DNA from: an uncultured Lachnospiraceae bacterium
Lineage (GTDB): Bacteria > Bacillota_A > Clostridia > Lachnospirales > Lachnospiraceae
Length of the DNA stretch: 11,966 bases
Assembly (NCBI GenBank): GCA_946410365.1
Contig: CAMKAA010000010.1
Span: 1 to 11,966 of the forward strand
Reading direction: 5' to 3'
Position numbers and translations under genes: made by a program. The notes beneath the pieces were generated by a model. It was not told where the DNA came from, searched no databases, and worked only from the letters and a program-made list of their open reading frames with translations. Of this stretch, positions 1-6,881 are shown piece after piece. Within the stretch, counting starts at the first letter, position 1, and the number at the start of each line of letters is the position of its first letter.

Positions 1-363
1 GAAGACACAGACTGGGGCGACAGATCCTATGACCGCGACTATAACCCTGAACTTCCTGTCATCCGCGGCGTAGTGGACAGATATCTCTTCCGCGAATTTT
101 CCGCCAAGAAGGCATTCGTCTCGCAGAGAGTAGAAGCCTTGGACAGAGAAGTGAACGCGGCAGGCGCTCAGGGCGTGATCTTCTACACCAACCAGTACGA
201 TGAAGTCGCTACTTGGGATATGCCCAAACAGAGAAAGAGCCTCGAGTCCCGGGGGATCAGGCATATCACTTTCGGCCGTATGCAGTGGCCGGTCTCCAAA
301 AATGAGGGCCTCGACGAGAAACTCGCCGCATTTGCCCGGGAGATGAAAGGGGGTGCGCAGTAA
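1..363 (+). CDS. 2-hydroxyacyl-CoA dehydratase-like subunit (HgdB/BcrB superfamily), 3' end only
   Basis: The reading frame is open from base 1, so this is the C-terminal 120 residues of a gene that starts upstream of the window; a GTG at 73 is internal and not a credible start. The segment GVIFYTNQYDEV followed by a helix and an RGIRHITF strand has the shape of the last Rossmann-like lobe of 2-hydroxyacyl-CoA dehydratase / benzoyl-CoA reductase subunits (HGD-D family). In classical members the matching segment is a KFCDP-like motif whose cysteine is the third ligand of the [4Fe-4S] cluster. Here it reads NQYDE, with tyrosine (codon 196-198) where the cysteine is expected, and there is no cysteine anywhere in the visible part. 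The stop codon overlaps the next gene's ATG by one base, which implies translational coupling and a two-subunit complex. The family call rests on this tail and on the neighbouring paralogue; the N-terminal two thirds cannot be judged. Confidence 0.75.
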   Translation, partial: EDTDWGDRSYDRDYNPELPVIRGVVDRYLFREFSAKKAFVSQRVEALDREVNAAGAQGVIFYTNQYDEVATWDMPKQRKSLESRGIRHITFGRMQWPVSKNEGLDEKLAAFAREMKGGAQ

Positions 364-1712
364 TGGCAGAGGAAAAGAAAACAACCGCTTCGAAATCAGC
401 AGTTGTCAAAAAGCTCAAAGCCACTAAAGCGGCCAGTGTCTATCAGAAACAGTGGTTTTTTGGCATGAAGGAGCGCGTGGAGAGAGAAGGCGGAGACTTT
501 GCCGTTCTCAACGCGGATGTCCCTATGGAAATCTTCCGCGCAATGGATATTCCCTTTGTAGTAAACCAGTGGTGGGCTGCGATCTGCGGCGCCAAGAGAA
601 TGACGCGCAAGTATTTCGGTCTCATGCAGGAAAACGGCTACCGCCCTGACCTCAACAGCTATGACGCGCAGGCCCTGGCAGAAAGCTTTGACCCGGACGA
701 CAAGAAAGTCGATGCCGAAGGTAATCCTATGGGACCCTGGGGCGGCCTTCCGACACCTACGATCTCCATCACTCGCCTGACCGGCGATGTGCAGAGCAAG
801 ATTTTCGGCCTGCTCGCCGAGAATTACGGCGCAGACCTCTATGTCATCGAGAACACCATCGCCCGCACAACTCCGCTCAACTGGTATGAGCTGGCGGCGG
901 ACCGCTGGGAGGAGATGTATGACACAGACCGTCTGGATCTGGCAGTTGAAGAGCTCAAGGAGCTTATCCGCTGGCTGGAGATGAAGACCGGCAAAATGAT
1001 GGACATCAACAAACTGGAATATGTAATGAACCTCATCAACGAGCAGGAGGGCTATTACAAGAAGACAAGAGACCTGATCGCCTCCTGTCATCCGGTCCCG
1101 GTCACGGTTGTGGATACGATCAACGCGGTTATGCAGGCGCAGTGGCAGCGCGGCACTGAGTGGGCCGTCGAGCACGCAAAGAGCCTGTATGAAGAAGTAA
1201 AGGCTCTTGCGGACGCCGGTGTGGCAGCTGTGCCTAATGAGAAACTCCGCCTGATGTGGATCGGACGCGGAATGTGGCAGGATTTTGCCTTCTATCAGAG
1301 ATTTGAAGAGAAATATGGCGCAGTCTTCATGTGGTCCATGTATCTGGCCATGGGAGCGGACGCTTACATCAGAAACAACGTGGAAGAGGACCCGCTCCGA
1401 GCGCTGGCGGCAAGATTTATCGGAATGGAGGACTTCCTCCACATGCCGCCGTGGAACAGCAGCTGGTTCATCCAGCAGGCGCAGCAGAATGACATTGACG
1501 GCGTAGTCTACATGATCCCCGACAATGATATTCAGGCAGTAGAGGGCAGCTATTTTATCAAAAAAGCGCTCGAAGACGCGGGTATCCCCGTACTTGCTTT
1601 CCATGGCGATCCTGTCAATCCCAGGAAGTGGAACGCTGATACCATGACATCCCTTGTAGACGAATTCATCGAGACCAGAGTCATCCCGGCTCACGAGAAG
1701 AAAGAGAGGTAA
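363..1712 (+). CDS. 2-hydroxyacyl-CoA dehydratase-like subunit lacking the cluster cysteines
   Basis: 449 residues, somewhat longer than the usual 370-430 for the family. A Lys/Ala-rich N-terminal extension (about residues 1-30) precedes the HGD-D-like core. The ATG at 363 overlaps the previous stop (TAATG), and GGGGG at 349-353 serves as ribosome binding site. Classical subunits carry three cysteines that bind a [4Fe-4S] cluster, in LCSY-like, TTCDGKKK-like and KFCDP-like motifs. By eye the matching segments here are LNSY (Asn98), LTGDVQSK (Gly141) and PDNDIQ (Asn388), so all three ligands appear lost while the flanking residues survive. Only two cysteines exist in the protein (C75, C242), neither in a motif position. 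The C-terminal pattern GVVYMIPDND, then KKALEDAGIPVL, is typical of the family's last domain. Family membership is confident. Catalysis is not: it could be a non-redox partner subunit, a carrier-like paralogue, or an enzyme with different chemistry. No ATPase activator gene (HgdC/FldI type) is in the window. Confidence 0.8.
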   Translation: MAEEKKTTASKSAVVKKLKATKAASVYQKQWFFGMKERVEREGGDFAVLNADVPMEIFRAMDIPFVVNQWWAAICGAKRMTRKYFGLMQENGYRPDLNSYDAQALAESFDPDDKKVDAEGNPMGPWGGLPTPTISITRLTGDVQSKIFGLLAENYGADLYVIENTIARTTPLNWYELAADRWEEMYDTDRLDLAVEELKELIRWLEMKTGKMMDINKLEYVMNLINEQEGYYKKTRDLIASCHPVPVTVVDTINAVMQAQWQRGTEWAVEHAKSLYEEVKALADAGVAAVPNEKLRLMWIGRGMWQDFAFYQRFEEKYGAVFMWSMYLAMGADAYIRNNVEEDPLRALAARFIGMEDFLHMPPWNSSWFIQQAQQNDIDGVVYMIPDNDIQAVEGSYFIKKALEDAGIPVLAFHGDPVNPRKWNADTMTSLVDEFIETRVIPAHEKKER

Positions 1713-1718
1713 TTCGAT

Positions 1719-2945
1719 ATGGCAAATAAACCGCTTTCAGGTTACAAAGTTCTTGATATGACACAGTTTGAGGCCGGCACAGTCTGCACAGAGACTCTTG
1801 CATGGCTCGGCGCGGAAGTCCTCAAGGTTGAGCGCCCTGTAAAAGGCGAGCTGGGCCGCTATTCCCAGGCGGAGCCCGGAATCGACTCCTATGGCTTCCT
1901 CGTCATGAACATGAACAAAAAATCGATCACCTGCAATGCTAAGAATCCTGAAGGTTTTAAGCTTCTTGAAGATCTTGTCAGAAAGTGCGATGTTGTCGTA
2001 GAGAACATGGGTCCCGGCTCCATGGACAAGCTCGGCCTGACTTATGAGCACTGCAAAGAGCTCAACCCCGGCATCATCTACGCTTCCCTCAAAGGATTTG
2101 CGCAGAACGGACCTTATAAGGATTATCCGGCATTTGATCCGATCGCAACACATACCGGCGTTATGGTTTCCGCTACCGGTCTTCCGGATCAGCCCATCAA
2201 GTGCGGCATCTCCGTAGCTGACTCCGGCACCGGCATCATGCTGGCCATGTCCATCATCACAGCACTCCTTCACAGAGAACGCTATGGCGTCGGCCAGAGA
2301 GTGGACTGCGCGATGCAGGACTTCATGATCGGTCTCTCCCGCAGCCAGTGGGAGCCCTATTACAACAACGGATGCGTTCCGAACCGCCGCGTGGCGAACG
2401 GAATGCCCCTCGAAGATGTCGCACCGTCCGACACTTATCCCTGCAAGCCTTTCGGCAAGAATGATTATGTGCACATCTACTGCAGCCGTCATCCCGGCTC
2501 CAAGCAGTGGGATAACCTCTGCGACGTGATCGGAAGACCTGACCTCAAGCAGGATGTGTGCCCTGAGATGGCAACGCCCCGCAGCCGTTTCGCCAACAGA
2601 GAAATCTGCGATAACGCCATCAAGGAATGGCTTGCGAATTACGACAAATTTACTGCTATGGACATCTTGTGCAAGGCAGACATTCCCGCAGGCGCGCTGC
2701 TGTCCGTAGATGATATCACCAATGATCCTCAGTACTACGCTGCGGACCGCAAGATGATGGTCGAGATCGAGCATCCTCAGCGCGGCAAGGTCAAACTTCC
2801 GGGCTTTGCGCCCAAGTTCTCCGAAGTGGAGATCGACTACCAGTGCTCCCCTGCGCTCGGCGGAGCCAACGAGGAGATCTATGGCGGATTGCTGGGCCTT
2901 TCAGCCGAAGAAATTGCACTGCTTAAAGAGCACAAGGCAATCTGA
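1719..2945 (+). CDS. Family III CoA-transferase (CaiB/BaiF/formyl-CoA transferase type)
   Basis: 408 residues, the usual length for the family. Such cytosolic enzymes move CoA from an acyl-CoA donor to a free carboxylic acid through aspartyl-anhydride chemistry. The N-terminus (LSGYKVLDMT, then LAWLGAEVLKVERP) is the standard CaiB opening, followed by the conserved NMNKKSIT and VVVENMGPGSMDKLGL segments. The likely catalytic aspartate is D168 in SVADSGTG, almost the same position as Asp169 of Oxalobacter formyl-CoA transferase. Start ATG follows GAGAGG (1704-1709) at a 9-base spacing, and the gene begins 6 bases after the dehydratase-like subunit, so the two are co-transcribed. In fld and had operons the family III transferase loads the 2-hydroxy acid with CoA taken from the dehydrated product; the same job is inferred here. 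The acid is unknown. Other family members act on carnitine, bile acids, oxalate or aromatic acids, so no gene symbol is given. Confidence 0.9.
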   Translation: MANKPLSGYKVLDMTQFEAGTVCTETLAWLGAEVLKVERPVKGELGRYSQAEPGIDSYGFLVMNMNKKSITCNAKNPEGFKLLEDLVRKCDVVVENMGPGSMDKLGLTYEHCKELNPGIIYASLKGFAQNGPYKDYPAFDPIATHTGVMVSATGLPDQPIKCGISVADSGTGIMLAMSIITALLHRERYGVGQRVDCAMQDFMIGLSRSQWEPYYNNGCVPNRRVANGMPLEDVAPSDTYPCKPFGKNDYVHIYCSRHPGSKQWDNLCDVIGRPDLKQDVCPEMATPRSRFANREICDNAIKEWLANYDKFTAMDILCKADIPAGALLSVDDITNDPQYYAADRKMMVEIEHPQRGKVKLPGFAPKFSEVEIDYQCSPALGGANEEIYGGLLGLSAEEIALLKEHKAI

Positions 2946-2978
2946 TCAAATCAGCTTATTCATTTTTTCACCTTATAT

Positions 2979-3020
2979 AACCGCGACGGCCGTTCACTGG
3001 CGGACAGCTGCCGCGGTTTT
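2979..3020 (+). terminator. Imperfect intrinsic terminator-like hairpin between the CoA-transferase and MATE genes
   Basis: AACCGCG (2979-2985) pairs perfectly with CGCGGTT (3012-3018). After one A/C mismatch the stem continues with CGGC (2987-2990) against GCTG (3007-3010), including one G-U pair, and then a weaker inner part. Only four T residues (3017-3020), partly shared with the stem, follow before a C run. It is therefore a modest terminator, perhaps giving partial read-through into the MATE gene. This is the only clear structure in the 100-base gap 2946-3045. Confidence 0.5.
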
Positions 3021-3045
3021 CCCCATATTTAACCGGAGATAGAAA

Positions 3046-4416
3046 ATGGCCAGAAAAATAGGACGGGTCAGAATCGTAGAGGGCAGAGAGTTTTACGAAA
3101 GAGTATTGCAGATCATGATCCCTGTAGCTCTGCAATCCGCGATCAATATGGGCGTCAATATGCTGGACACCATGATGCTTGGAAGTTTCGGAGAGATCCA
3201 GCTCTCTGCCTCGAGTCTGGCGAACCAGTTTTACAATATTTTCTACATTGCAAATCTCGGGATCATCGGGGGATCCAGTGTACTTGCTTCCCAGTACTGG
3301 GGGGCAGGAGAGAAAGAGAATGCCCGGACGACGTTCAATATGGCGATCCGGCTGTCGATCCTGTTCTCTCTGATCTTTGCCCTGATCACCTGGTTCTTCC
3401 CGGGCGGTATCATGCGCCTTTATTCTACAGAGCCGGAAGTCATAGAACAGGGAATCCGCTATCTGCGGATCACGACATTTGTGTACCTGATCCACGGGAC
3501 GAGCCTTGTGGCCGCGCAGCTGATGCGGTCTGTCGGCGTGGTCCGGCTGGGGCTTGTGGTCTCGATCGTCTCCTTTATAGTAAATATCGGCGCCAACTAT
3601 ACCTTTATCTTCGGAAAATTCGGAGCGCCGCGGATGGAGATCGCAGGAGCCGCGCTGGGCACGCTGATCGCGAGGACTTCCGAGTTCGCGGTCACATTCC
3701 TCTATATTTTCTTAATTGACAAAAAACTGCGGCTGCGGCCAGGCCACCTGCTGAAATCGCCGTCGGGACGGTTCTACGGGAACTTCTTCCGATTGGGAGC
3801 GCCGGTATTGCTCAGTGATTTTCTGCTGGGATTCGGCGGCAACATGATCTCCGTCGTTCTGGGCCACATGGGAGCAGTTGTTGTGGCCTCAAACGCGGTC
3901 TGCCAGGTAGTGGATCGTCTGGCAACCGTCGTGACTCAGGGAATCGGCAACGCGGCGGCGGTCATTACGGGGCAGACAGTCGGAGCAAAAGAATACGACA
4001 AGGCAATGGAACAGGGAGAGACTTTCTACTTTCTCAGTGTTGTGGTCGGGTGCGTTGCCGCGCTCTGCGTGTATTTCCTGGGCCCCCTTACTTTTAAGGT
4101 CTACAATCTCGAACCGGAGACGCTCGTCATGGCCAGACAGATCATGTGCGCCTACGCGGTGATCGCGCTCTTCGGGGCGATCCAAAGCGTCATGACAAAG
4201 GGTGTACTACGGGGCGGCGGAGACACTAAATTCCTGATGAAGGCGGACATATTGTTTTTGTGGATCGTGTCCGTTCCCTTAGGGGCGCTGGTCGGCCTTG
4301 TGCTGCATGGACCGGCCTGGCTTACGATCATCTGCCTGAGGATCGATTACATCATCAAATCTATATGGTGTATCGGGAGACTCCTCAGCGGTAAATGGAT
4401 CCACAGATTTGAGTGA
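3046..4416 (+). CDS. MATE-family multidrug/metabolite exporter
   Basis: 456 residues, rich in hydrophobic segments consistent with the 12 helices of NorM/DinF-type MATE transporters, which export organic cations, drugs or metabolites across the cytoplasmic membrane in exchange for Na+ or H+. Family-typical segments are the first-helix region ending in NMLDTMMLGSFG, the GGSSVLASQYWGAGE segment after the second helix, and in the second half GNAAAVITGQTVGAKEYDKA, which mirrors the first as expected from internal duplication. The ATG at 3046 follows GGAG (3035-3038) at 7 bases. The next gene starts 14 bases after its stop, so the exporter is co-transcribed with the family I CoA-transferase. That context hints at export of an acid-derived compound or protection from one, but MATE substrates cannot be read from sequence. 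Confidence 0.9.
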   Translation: MARKIGRVRIVEGREFYERVLQIMIPVALQSAINMGVNMLDTMMLGSFGEIQLSASSLANQFYNIFYIANLGIIGGSSVLASQYWGAGEKENARTTFNMAIRLSILFSLIFALITWFFPGGIMRLYSTEPEVIEQGIRYLRITTFVYLIHGTSLVAAQLMRSVGVVRLGLVVSIVSFIVNIGANYTFIFGKFGAPRMEIAGAALGTLIARTSEFAVTFLYIFLIDKKLRLRPGHLLKSPSGRFYGNFFRLGAPVLLSDFLLGFGGNMISVVLGHMGAVVVASNAVCQVVDRLATVVTQGIGNAAAVITGQTVGAKEYDKAMEQGETFYFLSVVVGCVAALCVYFLGPLTFKVYNLEPETLVMARQIMCAYAVIALFGAIQSVMTKGVLRGGGDTKFLMKADILFLWIVSVPLGALVGLVLHGPAWLTIICLRIDYIIKSIWCIGRLLSGKWIHRFE

Positions 4417-4430
4417 AGAAAGGAGCTTAT

Positions 4431-6050
4431 ATGGCAAAGTTTATTTCGGCGAGAGAAGCTGCGGACCTGATCCCGGACGGCGCGACAGTCGCGATCTCCG
4501 GAATGGGCCTTTCCGGATGGGCGGAAGAACTCGGATGCGCTGTCAGAGACAGATTTAAAGAGACCGGACATCCCAGGGACCTCCACCTCAAACAGGACAG
4601 CGCGATGGGCGACTGGGCTGTCGGACAGAATTTCATCGGATGGGACAGAAACAGAAGAGAAGTGCCGGATACAGAGCACGGTGCGCGCGGCTCAACGAGA
4701 TTCGGTGAAGCGGGCCCGGGCCTTATCAGGAAGTGGACAAGCGCCCATGTCGGAAGCTCCTTCACACTCAACGCGCTGGCAGCCAAAAACGAACTGGAAA
4801 GTTACTGCCTTCCCCAGGGCGTCACCATCAATCTCTGGAGAGAGATCGCGGCGGGGCGTCCGGGCCTGATCACAAAAACCGGGCTGGGAACCTTTGTGGA
4901 TCCCAGAGTGGAAGGCGGCAGAATGAATGAGGCTGCCAGGGACGAGATCGTAAAGCTGATCGAGTTTAATGGAGAGGAATATCTCTTCTATCCCGCTTTT
5001 AAGTGCGACGTCGCGCTTCTCCGCGGCACGATCGCGGATGAGAACGGCAATATTTCCTTCCGCCATGAAAGCGTCGTCAACGAGGGTCTCGCTATCGCGA
5101 CGGCCACAAAGAACTGCGGCGGCATCGTGATCGTGCAGGTGGAATACCTTGCCAAAAAAGAGTCGCTCGATCCCAAAGAAGTCAAGATCCCGGGCGTTCT
5201 CGTAGACTATGTGGTCCAGGCTAAGGATCCCATGTCCTGCTGGCAGTCCGAAGGCGTTTACTGGGAGCCCTCCTTCTCCGGACAGATCAGAAAACCTCTC
5301 AACGCGATCGAGCCGCTCCCCATGGACGAAAGAAAAGTAATCTGCAGGCGCTGCGCGATGGAACTTAAGAAGGGGAGCCTGATCAATCTCGGAGTCGGCG
5401 TTCCAGCGGATGTGGCCAAGGTCATCGCGGAAGAGGGGCTGATCGAATACGTGACGATGAGCACAGAGAGCGGCATGGTCGGAGGCGTTCCTTCGGCGCT
5501 GCCCAATTTCGGAAGCGCTTATAACCCGGAGAGCATTATCACGCCCCACGAGATGTTCGACCTGATCGACGGCGGCGGACTTGACGCCACCTGCCTGGGA
5601 ATCGGCGAGGTAGATGAGGACGGAAACAACAATGTGAGCCGTATGGGCAAGCGCAGGATCGGACCCGGAGGATTTATCGATATTACGGCCAAGACTCCCA
5701 AGGTCATTTTTGCCGGAACACTGACCGGCAAAGCCGAGGTCCGTACAGGCGACGGGAAGATGACGGTAGTGAAGGAAGGAACTTTCCACAAGTTCGTCAA
5801 GAAGGTGGGACAGATCACCTTTGCCGGACAATATGCTCCCGAGTCCCAGGAAGTCCTGTATGTGACGGAGCGTGCAGTGTTCAAGCTGATCGACCACAAA
5901 GTGACCCTGATCGAGATCGCGCCCGGCATCGACCTGCAGACAGAAGTCCTGGACCAGATGGACTTTGTACCCGCCATATCGCCGGATCTCAAGGTCATGG
6001 ACGAGGGAATCTTCCGCGAGAAGTGGGGCGAGCTCGAAAAATATATGTAA
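4431..6050 (+). CDS. Family I CoA-transferase, propionate CoA-transferase-like (fused alpha and beta halves)
   Basis: 539 residues, slightly longer than Clostridium propionicum propionate CoA-transferase (Pct, about 524). It should transfer CoA between short-chain or hydroxy acids and acetyl-CoA via a glutamyl-CoA thioester. The N-terminal half (ISAREAADLIPDGATVAISG, later GLGTFVDPRVEGG and GEEYLFYPAF) and the C-terminal half (INLGVGVP, then TESGMVGGVP, then ITERAVF-like and APGIDLQTEVLDQMDF segments) follow the Pct/YdiF pattern. The nucleophile is predicted to be E346 in TESG. Between about residues 60 and 100 it has extra sequence relative to Pct as I remember it. The frame can be extended to a GTG at 4413 that overlaps the MATE stop, but AAGGAG at 4420-4425, 5 bases before ATG 4431, fixes the start there. 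In the acrylate pathway Pct supplies lactoyl-CoA to a 2-hydroxyacyl-CoA dehydratase, which fits the dehydratase-like genes upstream. Actual substrates are not determinable. Confidence 0.9.
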   Translation: MAKFISAREAADLIPDGATVAISGMGLSGWAEELGCAVRDRFKETGHPRDLHLKQDSAMGDWAVGQNFIGWDRNRREVPDTEHGARGSTRFGEAGPGLIRKWTSAHVGSSFTLNALAAKNELESYCLPQGVTINLWREIAAGRPGLITKTGLGTFVDPRVEGGRMNEAARDEIVKLIEFNGEEYLFYPAFKCDVALLRGTIADENGNISFRHESVVNEGLAIATATKNCGGIVIVQVEYLAKKESLDPKEVKIPGVLVDYVVQAKDPMSCWQSEGVYWEPSFSGQIRKPLNAIEPLPMDERKVICRRCAMELKKGSLINLGVGVPADVAKVIAEEGLIEYVTMSTESGMVGGVPSALPNFGSAYNPESIITPHEMFDLIDGGGLDATCLGIGEVDEDGNNNVSRMGKRRIGPGGFIDITAKTPKVIFAGTLTGKAEVRTGDGKMTVVKEGTFHKFVKKVGQITFAGQYAPESQEVLYVTERAVFKLIDHKVTLIEIAPGIDLQTEVLDQMDFVPAISPDLKVMDEGIFREKWGELEKYM

Positions 6051-6095
6051 GAAAGCAGCACTGCCGTTTTAGCAGCCCGCAGATGCGCTCTCAAT

Positions 6096-6152
6096 AATGA
6101 AACAGTGAATAGTTTTGGCAGAGCTTGTGTTTTGCCAAAACTATTTTTCATT
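6096..6152 (+). terminator. Strong intrinsic terminator after the CoA-transferase gene
   Basis: A perfect 13-bp inverted repeat, AATAGTTTTGGCA (6108-6120) against TGCCAAAACTATT (6133-6145), closes a 12-base loop and runs into TTTTT (6144-6148). An outer 7-bp arm, AATGAAA (6096-6102) with TTTCATT (6146-6152), can add to it across a 5-base bulge. It lies 57 bases after the CoA-transferase stop and separates that operon from the flavoprotein gene. Confidence 0.9.
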
Positions 6153-6173
6153 TCTGCTTTAACGTGTTAAAAT
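6145..6173 (+). promoter_or_regulatory. Candidate sigma-A promoter for the NimA-like flavoprotein gene
   Basis: TTTTCA (6145-6150) and TAAAAT (6168-6173) are separated by exactly 17 bases and lie about 70 bases upstream of the gene start, just after the strong terminator. A palindrome, TTTAAC-GT-GTTAAA (6158-6171), overlaps the spacer and the -10 box and could be a repressor site. Both calls are by eye. Confidence 0.45.
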
Positions 6174-6241
6174 TTCGGGCAGGAACAGTATGATCAGTCA
6201 ATATGGTCTCGCAGGCCATTAAAGAGAAGGAGAAAGTGCGC

Positions 6242-6718
6242 ATGTTTCGAAAAATGCTTCGCTTTAAACAACAGATTTCTCAGGAGGAATGTATTGAGAT
6301 CCTGAAAGAAGAGCCGCGAGGCGTGTTGTCCGTGCTCGGAGATGACGATTATCCCTACGGCATGCCGATCAATCACTTTTATTGTGAAGAAGATGGCAAA
6401 CTATATTTTCACACCGGGATGAAGGGACACAGGAATGATGCGATCCGGCGCCATGACAAAGTGTCTTTCTGCGTCTATGACAGCGGATACCGCAGGGAAG
6501 GCGAGTGGGCGCTGAACATCCGCAGCGTGATCGTGTTCGGGCGCGTTGAGATCATTGAGGACCGGGACAAAATATATGAGATCGCAAGGAAACTCAGCCA
6601 CAAATTTCCATGCGATGAGGAGTACATAGAAAAGGAGATCCGGAATGCGGGTCCCCGAACTTTTATGTTCGCTCTGGTGCCGGAACATATGACCGGGAAA
6701 CTGGTGAATGAGGCCTGA
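6242..6718 (+). CDS. Pyridoxamine-phosphate-oxidase-like FMN-binding split-barrel protein, NimA-like
   Basis: 158 residues, the typical size of the small split-barrel flavoproteins that include the nitroimidazole-resistance protein NimA and many uncharacterised clostridial oxidoreductases. Recognisable pieces are GVLSVLGDDDYPYGMPINH (about residues 27-45), then KLYFHTGMKGHRNDAIRR (53-70), the FMN-phosphate-binding strand-turn seen in NimA-like proteins, then KVSFCVYD and IRSVIVFGRVEII. The frame also opens at ATG 6203, but AAGGAG (6227-6232) at 9 bases before ATG 6242 makes the latter the start. The gene stands alone between a strong terminator and the next promoter. FMN-dependent reduction or binding of a small molecule is the family expectation; the true substrate is unknown and nitroimidazole resistance should not be assumed. 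Confidence 0.85.
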   Translation: MFRKMLRFKQQISQEECIEILKEEPRGVLSVLGDDDYPYGMPINHFYCEEDGKLYFHTGMKGHRNDAIRRHDKVSFCVYDSGYRREGEWALNIRSVIVFGRVEIIEDRDKIYEIARKLSHKFPCDEEYIEKEIRNAGPRTFMFALVPEHMTGKLVNEA

Positions 6719-6785
6719 GCGGGGTTTTTTTGCACTTGTCGTAATGATGTCCGGCAGTATCCGTGTTTTTAAACAGAGGCGCACT

Positions 6786-6813
6786 TTGTTTTACTGTTTT
6801 CTGCGTGTATAAT
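6786..6813 (+). promoter_or_regulatory. Candidate sigma-A promoter for the GH25-cysteine synthase pair
   Basis: A consensus -10 box TATAAT (6808-6813) has TTGTTT (6786-6791) 16 bases upstream as the -35 box. It lies about 70 bases before the GH25 start. The leader that follows contains CCGGGC (6827-6832) complementary to GCCCGG (6849-6854), which could form a small hairpin upstream of the ribosome binding site. Confidence 0.6.
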
Positions 6814-6881
6814 AGCAGAGTGATCCCCGGGCGGCGACAGGCTTGAAAGCCCGGAAAGTGCAGCACAAAAATGAGGACGGA

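Noticed and set aside
396..1694. 432-codon open frame on the minus strand opposite the dehydratase-like subunit
   Set aside because: It is a mirror of the strongly biased + strand coding frame, resembles no known family, and the + strand gene is a clear family member with ribosome binding site and operon context.
4413..4430. GTG start overlapping the MATE stop for the family I CoA-transferase
   Set aside because: ATG 4431 has an ideally placed AAGGAG and yields the normal N-terminus; the GTG would place the ribosome binding site inside the coding sequence.
6710..6730. Terminator after the NimA-like gene at the GGGGTTTTTTT run
   Set aside because: The T-run is suggestive, but I can find only a 2-3 bp stem before it (CCT against GGG), too weak to call.
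6827..6854. Riboswitch in the GH25 leader
   Set aside because: There is only one 6-bp complementarity (CCGGGC/GCCCGG) and no motif of a known riboswitch class in a leader of about 65 bases.
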